DNA of 64,000 bases from assembly GCA_021234535.1 (NCBI GenBank), contig CM037836.1:28882769-28946768 (forward strand), written 5' to 3'. Position numbers and translations under genes: made by a program. A model generated the notes under the pieces. That model was not told where the DNA came from. It saw nothing but the letters and a program-made list of their open reading frames with translations, and ran no database searches. Origin of the DNA: Stichopus chloronotus (lineage: Eukaryota; Echinodermata; Holothuroidea; Aspidochirotida; Stichopodidae). Positions 26,501 through 34,494 of the stretch are shown piece by piece; position 1 is the first letter of the stretch; each line of letters begins with the position of its first letter.

Positions 26501-29159
26501 TGTAGCTGTTTGCGAGTTATGTTATTAAAAATTTCCATTGGATTTGTGTTACCCAGTTTCACGAGAATGCCTTTTGTCGTACAAAGTTTGGACTTCACTT
26601 ATTGTTCCATAACAACATTCTTGTTTGTCAATTTCTGTGTTTGTGCTACATTAGAGGTAACCTGCAGAACATTAGGCCACAGGTAATACTCTTTTATTTT
26701 CCTCCCAATCCTTGTCAGATGGTGTCCATCCACGTTTGTTACAAAGGTCAGTGTCAGAAAGCTCCAATTCAACCGTCCTACTCTCAACAAGCGAACTGGA
26801 AAAGTTGATCGATGACGCAAACGAGTCCTTGGAGCAGAACGACGACAGCAACATCTGCGTCATTGTCTTACACAAAGAAGAAGACACCCAGGGTCTCGGT
26901 TTGACCGTAGCTGGCGGTATTGATCAGGAAGTCAGAGATATAACGGTAAGACAAAAAAGTACTCTGTAATGACAATGTGAATAACGAACTGCCAGATTCA
27001 TATCAAATAGCAGAGACAATACAGTGCCATTTGTCACTGGTTGATACAGTTCTGAATTGGTCATTAACAGTAAATGTTAGTGGTGTTGGGAGTACTTTCA
27101 TTAGTGTTTGCACTGCAGGGTTGTTGATTTTTTAAATTTATTTTTAAAAATCATGATTTAAGTTGATGCTTTAAATCAAAGACATTGATTTTTATCAGAT
27201 AAATTGATTTAAATCATAATTTTTGTAATCTTGATTTTAATCGTGATTTTAATGGGCACTGGGTTCAAGATTTTGACCTGAATTTGCACTACACATTCGG
27301 AAGGGTACCAGAAAATATAATCTCTAGTAGGCTTTCAGTTGAAGTTCATTGTTAAGTCATAATACAACACTTTTCTTGGCAAATTAATCTAACACCATGT
27401 GTTTTTCATACAGGCATGGCACTGAAGTGTTCGTTGTTAAGCATACATGCTGAATTTTTCTAGTGAATTATCTAATGATTTGATTTGAAAATAAAAAAAA
27501 CCAGTGAGAAAATTTTGTCACATTCAATGTACGTTTTGGAAACTTTGGATGCGGGTAGCGATTTCGAAACCCGGTTGTCACATACATTGCCTATCTGTAC
27601 CTGGACACCTGTTAAAACACTAACTTTTATACCATAAAATTCAAATTTTGAAATATTTATATTTCCCTTTTTAATGAAGGTTCATAAAGTCATACCTGGT
27701 GGCCTAGCTGACAGAGATGGTCGTATTCAGAAAGGAGATCGCCTGCTGTCCATAAATGGGAAAGTTTTAAAAGACGCGACTCACACAGAATTAATGAAAC
27801 ATCTGAAAACTTCTAAAACTGATGTTGTCATAGTGGTTGCTAGACCCCAAGAGGATGGAGAGGATGGTAAGTTTCCTGTGGAGTCATAATGAGCGTCAAA
27901 ATCTCGGATGAAGGTGGGGGGTTGGGGAAGAAAGGCTGCTGATTGCTCAGTGGAAGCTATGCAATTGGTGGGTTTCAGCTTTTTTGCTCCTTTTCTCTTT
28001 TTTTTCCCATTCTACCCACTGGAAAGCATGAGGAGAATGAAACCAATTCATATATATATATGTGTTACTACCCTTAGCAAACCATCTTTCTACAAAGTCA
28101 GACCCTGAATCTAAATATTCTTAACTCACAAGTATTGATAAACCAACACTAAGATATTAAATGTTCTGCTAAGTTACCAAAAGTCCGCCGCAATTTAAGA
28201 GTAGCTAACTGTTCACTGCGACTTTGAAATATGCAACTGCTGAGCTAGTTGAGGACACCTCACCACATTAGGATAGCATCTATATTTTTAGAGGTTGTGA
28301 GTGATCTTTTCTATTACTTTCAAGAGACACTTTTGTATGTTTTTTAAAAGAAAAAATGAATGTAATATGATATAGTTTGGTTTAAAATGACATTTGTAAC
28401 ATTTTGTGGAACATTTAAGTGTTGAAGCAATATCAACAATTTTTCTAATCAATATGTTTTCGTGCTGAAATGGTTGTGGGTGTTGCACTGCACTGTTCGT
28501 CTGACATGGAGTATGACAGTGAGTTAACTAAAACTCATAAGGTTGGATATTTTTACCAATAGTATGGACCCTCAAACACGCAATGGAAATGGGGTTGCAT
28601 GGCAACAGAAAAATGGAAATCAAAAAGTTTGAAACAGAACTTTCCTCTTTCGTGAAAGGAAAACAATGGCCAATGACAATATGTCGGACTCCTTATGTTA
28701 GTTTATAGTAGATTGTATTGTTGTAATTAAATGTGTGTTTAATGACTTTATAATTGGTGTGTCCCTTTACTCTTATTCACCTAGGATATGATAATGGTGT
28801 GATATGGATAATATGGTATTGTCATTGCTCTTTCCTGTTAAGTCAATGTCTCGTTATATTGTTTCTTTCCAGAGGAGGATGTAAAAACCATCGATATTGA
28901 CCTGGTCAAGTCCTCAGCTGGACTCGGCTTCAGCATCGCGGGGGGTAAAAACTCACCGCGGGGGGATCTCCCTATCACAGTCAAGAAGATATTTTCTGGT
29001 GGAGCGGCAGACCGGTCGAATCTGCTAAACCTCGATGATGAAATCATCGAAGTCAACGGCAAGAAAATGAGCACTCTAACTCACTTTGATGCGTGGTCAT
29101 TTTTGAAATCTGTTCCAAATGGAGTCGTTAAGTTGAAAATTATCCCAGCCAGGAGGTGA
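1506..29159 (+). CDS. PDZD2: PDZD2 / pro-IL-16-like multi-PDZ scaffold protein, 5' partial
   Basis: Fourteen GT-AG exons join in one frame: 1506-1579, 2496-2587, 3212-3300, 3726-3855, 4619-4751, 5119-5182, 5450-5518, 6131-6204, 7787-7816, 9061-13305, 25278-25842, 26719-26945, 27680-27866, 28873-29159 (TGA). After two bases completing an earlier codon, 6264 nt give 2087 residues plus stop. PDZ domains lie at about residues 1-38 (second half only), 76-168, 429-524, 1662-1749, 1900-1985 and 1998-2087. Between the third and fourth lies a ~1100-residue acidic, Ser/Thr-rich, low-complexity region. The two C-terminal PDZ domains resemble those ending pro-IL-16 and PDZD2; the long linker is PDZD2-like. 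Family members are cytoplasmic or junctional scaffolds that bind C-terminal peptides; mammalian ones release a secreted C-terminal fragment. PDZD2 and IL16 are paralogues, so the symbol means a co-orthologue. The 5' end is outside the window. The two smallest linker exons are the least certain. Confidence 0.85.
3212..4751 (+). CDS. PDZ domain B (three exons)
   Basis: Exons 3212-3300, 3726-3855 and 4619-4751 encode one complete PDZ domain. Beta-1 is IEVEVTLTK, the binding loop reads SLGIAVV instead of GLGF, a middle strand is SGVYVHQL, then GAQVLELNG and the last strand GQVRMKISRF. Phases are 1, 2 and 0, and all donors and acceptors are canonical. The acceptor at 3211 is chosen because it keeps frame; a CAG at about 3230 would shorten the linker. 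The intron before the last exon contains a large minisatellite. Confidence 0.85.
4039..4535. repeat. 51-bp minisatellite, about 9.7 copies
   Basis: A 51-bp unit (containing GGAAGTACTGTGTGATGTAA and CTGTTCCTGTTGATGTAG) repeats head to tail about 9.7 times. Copies are nearly identical; the first two differ at GATACAGG versus GATGTAGG, and one carries GTGCTG for GTACTG. It fills most of the 763-base intron between exons 3726-3855 and 4619-4751. Because 51 is a multiple of three, the reverse strand stays open as a 17-residue periodic frame, which is a by-product rather than a gene. Confidence 0.95.
5119..6204 (+). CDS. Linker exons between PDZ B and PDZ C
   Basis: Three small exons (5119-5182, 5450-5518, 6131-6204) encode a hydrophilic linker with Lys, Glu and Ser and no recognisable domain. 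The donor of the second exon is placed at 5519 (GTCAGT) because only this choice keeps frame with 6131; a GTCAGC at about 5473 is the alternative. The third exon ends before GTGATG. Support is phase continuity and splice consensus only, so these are the weakest coding exons of the gene. Confidence 0.55.
6205..9060. other. Introns flanking the microexon
   Basis: Apart from the 30-nt exon at 7787-7816, no coding segment is seen in these 2.8 kb. The DNA is AT-rich with T-rich tracts at 8640-8740 and 8820-9000 and no clear transposon. Confidence 0.6.
7787..7816 (+). CDS. 30-nt in-frame microexon
   Basis: A polypyrimidine stretch ending ATTCAG is followed by exactly 30 nt encoding PSKKVTWSSK and then a GTAGGT donor. 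It enters and leaves in phase 0, so it can be included or skipped without changing frame between 6204 and 9061. The product is a short basic, Ser-containing insert. Microexons of this kind are often alternatively spliced; that is inference here. Confidence 0.5.
9061..13305 (+). CDS. Giant 4245-nt exon: PDZ domain C plus long disordered region
   Basis: The acceptor TCTTTTGCAG at 9051-9060 opens 1415 uninterrupted codons; the donor GTGAGT follows ACG at 13305. PDZ C is encoded at 9592-9879 (SLIALHLTRF, binding loop LGMGL, then EEGDEVVMAN and MLVIARQ). The rest is acidic and rich in Ser, Thr, Glu, Asp and Lys, without recognisable folds. Basic-directed phosphorylation-like sites occur, such as RKGSF. 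A proline-rich block at 13120-13227 repeats PPPLPVSP and could bind SH3, EVH1 or profilin-type domains. The reading frame runs on past the donor to a stop at 13393-13395, so intron retention would give a short alternative C-terminus. Confidence 0.9.
13120..13227 (+). other. Proline-rich stretch in the scaffold protein
   Basis: Residues about 1605-1640 of the joined protein consist mostly of proline with two copies of PPLPVSPP. It follows an acidic block with DEID. Stretches of this type bind SH3, WW, EVH1 or profilin domains in other proteins; no specific partner can be named. Confidence 0.7.
15400..15700. repeat. Dispersed repeat, copy 1
   Basis: This segment shares an ordered series of matching blocks with 27290-27620 in the same orientation: GGAAAATATAA-like, CATACATGCTGAATTTT, CGGGTAGC with ATTTC and AAACC, and a final ACACTAA. 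Divergence is substantial and the ends are unclear, so the family cannot be named. Confidence 0.55.
18953..18972. repeat. 20-bp perfect palindrome
   Basis: AAACGGGGATATCCCCGTTT equals its own reverse complement over 20 bases without a spacer. It lies at the edge of a repeat block (18930-19260) where related GGGGATATCACCGTTTA occurs at about 19192. It is GC-richer than its surroundings. Confidence 0.9.
19281..19690. repeat. 145-bp tandem repeat, three copies
   Basis: Copies begin with CCTTGTAAACAC at 19281, 19425 and 19570, giving periods of 144 and 145 bases; the third copy is truncated at about 19690. Each has the blocks ATCTCAAGAAGGGAAGCT, GTAGGTGTACCATATTGAG and GGTGGAGGTCAA followed by GGGGTCAA. 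The copies are highly similar, so the array is relatively young. Confidence 0.9.
20245..20545. repeat. Diverged copies of the 145-bp repeat
   Basis: About two older copies retain the order GTAGGTGTATCTCATTGAG, AAGGTCAAAG, CTTGTAAACATGCTATC, AAGAAGGGAAGCT and GGTCATTCAATGTCACC. They are separated from the young array by about 550 bases without the repeat. Confidence 0.75.
21345..21975. repeat. Degenerate tandem region, unit about 35-45 bp
   Basis: The motif GAAGTCTTG followed by TTGAAGTTACATTACATT or TTGCAGTACATTTATAGT recurs about fifteen times with length variation. It is intronic and AT-rich. No open frame or known element fits it. Confidence 0.8.
25278..25842 (+). CDS. PDZ domain D and Ser/Asp-rich tail
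   Basis: The exon follows a TTGTCTAG acceptor in phase 0 and joins the giant exon after FEIT, completing the first beta strand of a PDZ domain. The binding loop is SLGIRIEGG; a strand CVYVKRL, the segment GDQLLDVEG and the strand LHMVIARQ follow. About 100 further residues are acidic and Ser/Pro-rich, ending in a basic KIPIRKRGK. The domain is split by a 12-kb intron within its first strand. Confidence 0.9.
25905..25990 (+). mobile_element. Possible tRNA-derived SINE head
   Basis: TGGTCAAGTGG at 25914-25924 fits an A box and GGTTCAATTCC at 25977-25987 fits a B box of an RNA polymerase III promoter, with a preserved GGGGTTCAATTCCTGGC context. The A-to-B distance is 52 bases, a little long for a class I tRNA, and no acceptor-stem pairing or 3' tail was found. 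A decayed SINE head or long-variable-arm tRNA pseudogene in the intron after PDZ D is the best reading. Confidence 0.45.
26719..27866 (+). CDS. PDZ domain E (two exons)
   Basis: Exons 26719-26945 and 27680-27866 encode the fifth PDZ domain: CVIVLHKEE, the binding loop GLGLTVAGG, then VHKVIPGGLADRDGRIQ, GDRLLSING and VVIVVARP. This closely resembles the penultimate PDZ of pro-IL-16 and PDZD2, including the order loop, GGLA and GRIQKGD. The first exon opens with a Ser-rich linker. The intron between them (26946-27679) contains an AT-rich repeat and a dispersed repeat copy. Confidence 0.92.
27120..27260. repeat. AT-rich self-complementary GATTT repeat
   Basis: Repeated ATCATGATTTAA, TTGATTTAAATC and ATCTTGATTTTAATC words occur in both orientations, giving a sequence able to fold on itself. 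Such stretches are often parts of short inverted-repeat transposons, but clear termini or a target duplication are not seen. Confidence 0.5.
27290..27620. repeat. Dispersed repeat, copy 2
   Basis: This is the second copy of the family at 15400-15700. It lies in the intron that splits PDZ domain E and preserves the same order of conserved blocks. The adjacent 27120-27260 is an AT-rich, partly self-complementary stretch with repeated GATTTAAATCA-like words. Confidence 0.55.
28873..29159 (+). CDS. Terminal exon: PDZ domain F and stop
   Basis: The acceptor TTTCCAG precedes the last exon, which begins in phase 1. It encodes IDIDLVKSSAGLGFSIAGG with a canonical GLGF loop, then RGDLPITVKKIF, DDEIIEVNG and VKLKIIPARR followed by TGA at 29157-29159. 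The order and spacing match the last PDZ of pro-IL-16 and PDZD2. The protein ends about three residues after the last strand. Confidence 0.93.
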
Positions 29160-29386
29160 AAAATGCCAAAGGCTTGAAACACTGGGCACGCTTAAAACAA
29201 GTTTACATATGGTCACACCATACAAGAGCCATCCAGCAGAACAAGGTGATATCGTGCTACATTGGAAAAATGGTGTATGTAGCTGTAATTCTTTTGAGCA
29301 ATTATTAAGTTTCAAAAAAGTAATTCCCCGTGATGTTTGTTCACATAGTCATCACCTACCGTTGTGCAATATATTCCTGTTACTGA

Positions 29387-29392
29387 AATAAA
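29387..29392 (+). terminator. Polyadenylation signal AATAAA of the PDZ gene
   Basis: A canonical AATAAA lies 228 bases after the TGA of the scaffold gene and is followed within about 15 bases by a T-rich stretch. It is the first canonical hexamer downstream, implying a short 3' UTR of roughly 250 bases. Confidence 0.6.
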
Positions 29393-29410
29393 TTGACATT
29401 TTGACCAAAG

Positions 29411-32400
29411 CGAGGGCTTCCTTTCCCTTCAGTTAAACAATATATTCAGACCCAGTTCGTGGATCCGCTCGGCAAGTTAACCGTTATCTGAGACGCGACG
29501 TGCTACGACTTGCGATTACGAATTTTTCTTGAAATTTGAAGTTTCTGATTTTGAAAGATGAGTAGCAGTCATATCTTTTTAAGTGTGTAAAATAATATGC
29601 AGTATGTAAATAAGAACGCACACTAGAGTTCTCGGAACTGAAAAATGTTGTTTTCCAGTTGCATATCATTTATGCATTGTGCCACATGAAATGAATACCA
29701 CCTAACTAACCACCTACATTTTGTAGCATTTATTTTACCTTGGAAGTGAGAACATTTAAAAATAGTACTTCTTTTGCAGGTCAGGAAATGTAAAGAAAGA
29801 TCTTAAAATAATCTTCAAGAGCATTTCTTCTCATTTGATTTCTTGTAAAGCTAGAACTCATTGTACATTGCTAAACATAAGTTTGTACAGAGTAACTTGT
29901 GATGTATTGTTTTAAGATCTCAGTCAGGATGCAATATAATTATACTGAGAGCTTAGAGGGGGCCGAAGCTCCGCTTAACCTAGAAGAGCTAAAATATAAG
30001 TAATGATCTATCCATTCAAGGCAGTGAGGCCAGTTGCTAGATTCTCATATTTACTGATTTTTACCAAATGCTTCCAGTGAGACTCATGGATTCAGATGTT
30101 ATCTTGTGTAAAAAATGCAATTAACTCTGTTAAAACTGAATTTCTGTTGCAACATTTGAGATGTAGTGCTGCTCATTTTAGGATAAAATCTCTCTGGTAA
30201 GTTTCTCAATTTTAACATAATTTAAAGTATCTATGTAGTATGTCTTACTAAGTCTTCATTGCTGTTGATGAACATCTGTGGGATGGGTGTAAAAGAGGTG
30301 ATAGACTCATGGGTGTGGGGATGGGTGTAAAAGGGGTGATAGACTCATGGGGTGAGGAGGGGTGTAAAAGGGGTGATAGACTCATGGGTGTGGAGATGGG
30401 GGTGATAGACTCATGGGTGTGGGAATGGGTGTAAAAGGGGTGATAGACTCATGGGTGTGGGGATGGGTGTAAAAGGGGTGATAGACTCATGGGTGTGAGG
30501 ATGGGTGTAGAAGGGGTAATAGACTCATGGGTGTGGAGATGGGGGTGATAGACTTATGGGTGTAAGGATGGGTGTAAAAGAGGTGATAGACTCATGCGTG
30601 TGGGGATGGGTGTAAAAGAGGTGATAGACTCATGGGTGTGGGGATGGGTGTAAAAGGGGTGATAGACTCATGGGTGTGAGGATGGGTGTAAAAGGGGTGA
30701 TAGACTCATGGGTGTGGAGATGGGGGTGATAGACTCATGCGTGTGGGGATGGGTGTAAAAGAGGTGATAGACTCATGCGTGTGGGGATGGGTGTAAAAGA
30801 GGTGATAGACTCATGGGTGTGGGGATGGGTGTAAAAGGGGTGATAGACTCATGGGTGTGGGGATGGGTGTAAAAGGGGTGATACTCATGGGTGTGGGGAT
30901 GGGTGTTAAAGGGGTGATAGAATCTTGGCTCATGTATGCATGTTCCTTCAAAAATGTTACTGGAATGTAGTACAGAAGGGAATTACGGCAGTCCTTGGCA
31001 GGTTGTCTATGCAAATGGCTTTGCATTTGTTGCAATGGATGCATTTTATGGTTTAACTTTTTTGATTTACAAATGTTGTGACCTGAATCTTCAGTTTCCA
31101 TGGAGAGGAATCCTACTTTTAATCTTTGAAAGATGTTTACAAACTTCTAATCTTTAAAAGGTATTTTCAGAAGAGAGATATGTACCAAAGGTTGTCTTCC
31201 TCAATATTTTTAAACAAGGAAATAAAGATGTTCTTGAAATAATCTCTAAGTAGAAAATGCAGCAACTTATATCTTCCCAGTGCCTTTTCAAAAAGAGTTC
31301 TGATTGTTGGTTTTATTTAGTTATTAATTCGTCCAGTCATCTACATATTTGAGAATCTCTGTAGTCTGTTTGATGATTTTCTTTAAATGACCAGAACATT
31401 TCCAGAAAGTAAAAAGGAACAGTATCAGGATGCCAGAGATGGACGTGATGCTACCATTAGAAATAGTAGTCCCAAAGTGTCAGAAATTCTGTTTTTTTTT
31501 TTTTTTTTAACGTCGTTTAAATATTTTAGCTATTTCATAAAAGTTTAATAAGTTTCCTTGAAAGCCAGTATATAGCTTTATTCAGCAAGCAGACCTTGAA
31601 TTGTGTCTGGAATGGTGCTGTAAATTCTTATCAGGATATCTTGCTACAATACAAAAATGATACTATATAACCTTGATTGGAATGTGTTATGTTTCATATA
31701 AATGCTTTAATGTTGAAAGAGAGGGGGAGAGACCTAGACTTGATTCTTCTCTTTTTGTCTTCTGCAAAGAAGTGAGCAGTTTTTTCTTCAGAATGATGCA
31801 AAATTATGCCTCAAGACAACTAACTAATTCTATTATGATCACTGACTGTGGCATTAATACATCAATGTCAATAAGAGCTCACTCTATACAGACTTAACAG
31901 CGCTCGTAATTGCTGAATGAAAAAAAAAAGAAAAAAAGAACAGTGACAGGATTCATATATTTTCACTTTCTTCTTTCTTTCCATGAAGTAAAAAATAACT
32001 TCTTGATAAATATGTCACTAATTATATGAATTAGTCACATTTATTCAATATAGGAGCATGGTTGCACCAGCTTTAAAGAATATCTACACCTTGATGTGAA
32101 ACCTAGTAGAACTTTCTTCACTTTATAAGTACAGGTTAGGAATAGCCATAGTATTAGATGTAATCAAATTGTCGGGAATAGTTTGGTCAGGAAAAGTCAT
32201 ATGGGAGAGTCATCAACCCAGTGTAGTCAGAATTGTAAAAATATTCAGACAAGTTGTAGTCAAATTATAATATTCAGACGAGGAATAGTCTGGAGGAGTC
32301 AAGGTTTGAAGAAAATCAGAACATGACAATGATTGCTGAATTCCAAAAGAAATGTGGAGATAATTGTGGATAGGGCAAAATAATTGTAGATTGGGCAAAA

Positions 32401-34494
32401 CAATTTTCTATGTAGTATCTATGGAGAGTGGTGGTTTTGAATCAAGAAACAAGAGCCAAAGGGCACTTTGTTCCTTGTATGGATATGCTTCAACTTTAGA
32501 CCCAGCCTCAGTTAAGGTGGTCTGAAATTTTGGGGCAGTGGTAAATATCAAGGTCACTTAGCAGCCTTCCTATCATTTATCAAAGTTTGCTGATACCATA
32601 CAGATTTTTTTTTTTTTTTTTGGGGGGGGAGATGATCAACTGAGATCAACCAGGTTCTGATGATGTGGATGGAAGAAATACTCCATTCCCAATACTAAAA
32701 GTACAGTACAGTACAGTAGTGTTGTGTGTGTACCTTCTATGCAAAAGCAGTGACACAATAACTTGCACACCTGTGCATATATACAATTATATAGCACAAC
32801 CTGTGCTACTGCACATACTTTCATGTACATCAAGTTTTCACTGAAATGTCAATAACTTGACTTTGGCACATCATAGGAGGGTAGTATAATTGGATTTCAG
32901 GTTTGCCTTAACAAGACCTGTCCACGCATCACAGAAAGGTCACAAAGGTCAAGTGGGATCAAATGAGGTTATCATACGCACATCACAGTGACAACAAAAA
33001 TTTTCCATTACACCATCCCCCAGAAATGTTTTGTTGGATCAATAAAACATCACTTTCTGACTTTTGGCCCTTTCATGTAGATAAAATTAATAAAAATTAT
33101 GTCAGCATTTGAACAATGGACACCAATTTACCGCAACTCAAAAAAATTCCCTTTTTTGCCTCTGGTGCTCCCAAATGACCTTTGGCTTCCTCCAAAAACA
33201 ATAGCCCACATCTACTCAATGTCATACGCATACACACCAACTTTGAAAAACATTCACCACTCGGTTATTGAGTTATCATGTAACATACCTTGCATTCTTA
33301 TCTGTCTCATACATGCACACATACATACGCCACCCTGACTGCGTAGGTTCCTTTGCTATTGAGAGGAACCAAAAAGGGATAGTTGGGTCTGTGATGTCTC
33401 AGAAAGTGAAGTCAAAATACTGAGTGCAGGCTGTTTGCCGAGATATAATTTCATAACTAGCCAATGGCTGTAATGACTTTTCAAATTGTGAAATTCAGTT
33501 CAAGAAATTTTGTAGTACGTTCACAGTTAACCTTTGCTGAGGCAGGTACAAGACCACCAGCCTTACTTCCAGATAGCTGTCAGCAACAGACAAATCCCAT
33601 AGTCAACTAATTAATGCACACTTTCAGACCACTTCTCTCAATCTTACTTGATGATTGTGTAAGGTTGTATCCTCTCCATACTATGAAAACTTGAGGGGAG
33701 GGAAAATTGTAATTTTCCCAAATATATTTCAGTAAATTAGTATTTTCTACAAGGCCTCCCTTGAGAGGAATGGCAACATAAACCAAATCAAACCCAACAC
33801 CATCAATGGTTGCTGGTAAATTGCATCCACTGCAAGCGTATCTAGAATTCAGATATTTTTTTGGGGGGAGGACTCCCAACCACCCCCCCTCATAGCTTCC
33901 AGACCTGGCACTCCCTTGTCAGCCTACAGGGTGTGTGCCCCCTCTTTTTCAAACTTCTGAATCCATGCTGGCCTATATTCTCAATGACAAATGAGAAAGT
34001 ACCTCCATCTACCCTGTAAGCTTTTGAAATTAATTATGTCAAAAGCTTCTAACCACAAAACAAAAGGTCCGAAGTAGTAATTAATCATCTCTACATTCAA
34101 ATGTTCATTTATACTAATCAGACATTTGGGACACAGTTTACATTTCATTTTCAACGCTTGGCAGAATTTGACTTTCGCATTTGATATGACCAGGGAGAAG
34201 TTTCCTTTGTCAATGAAAATGTTACCGAATCTACCAATTTCCCTCTCTGATGAGAGCAACACCACGGAATATTCCGACACTATCAAACTTCCTTCTAATG
34301 ACTGTTCCAAGCCTGGAAGTGTTGCAAACAACTGGCAGGTGTTGGAATCCTCAAACCTTGCTGTAATCTTTGCACGAGGCTCCTACACATCCCATGGATT
34401 GCTCGCATGGATCGCATGTTTGAATCCGGGTTGAAGTTAGCGTCAACACTTGCCTCTAACGCACACGGTGCATCTTCACCACGCATGCACAACA
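29411..34494. other. Convergent intergenic region
   Basis: This interval lies between the 3' end of the PDZ gene and the 3' end of NAA35. It contains the 38-bp minisatellite at 30279-30921, poly-T runs at about 31492-31508 and 32607-32625 and otherwise AT-rich DNA with no supported gene. The 3' UTR of NAA35 should occupy the part just below 34495, but no canonical AATAAA was found on the minus strand between about 33000 and 34494. Confidence 0.6.
30279..30921. repeat. 38-bp minisatellite, about 17 copies
   Basis: The 38-bp unit (GGATGGGTGTAAAAGGGGTG plus ATAGACTCATGGGTGTGG) repeats about 17 times. Several units are 29 bp long through loss of the same nine bases (GTGTAAAAG), and single-base variants (ATGCGTGTGG, AAAGAGG) recur at intervals, suggesting higher-order duplication. 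The + strand is G-rich. There are no unique spacers, so it is not a CRISPR-type array. Confidence 0.95.

Noticed and set aside
30279..30921. CRISPR-like regular array
   Set aside because: Units are contiguous without unique spacers and the genome is animal; it is a minisatellite.
33981..34331. 116-codon minus-strand frame near the NAA35 3' end
   Set aside because: It lies below the NAA35 stop codon at 34495 and does not match the C-terminus, which is encoded at 34495-34635 in another frame.
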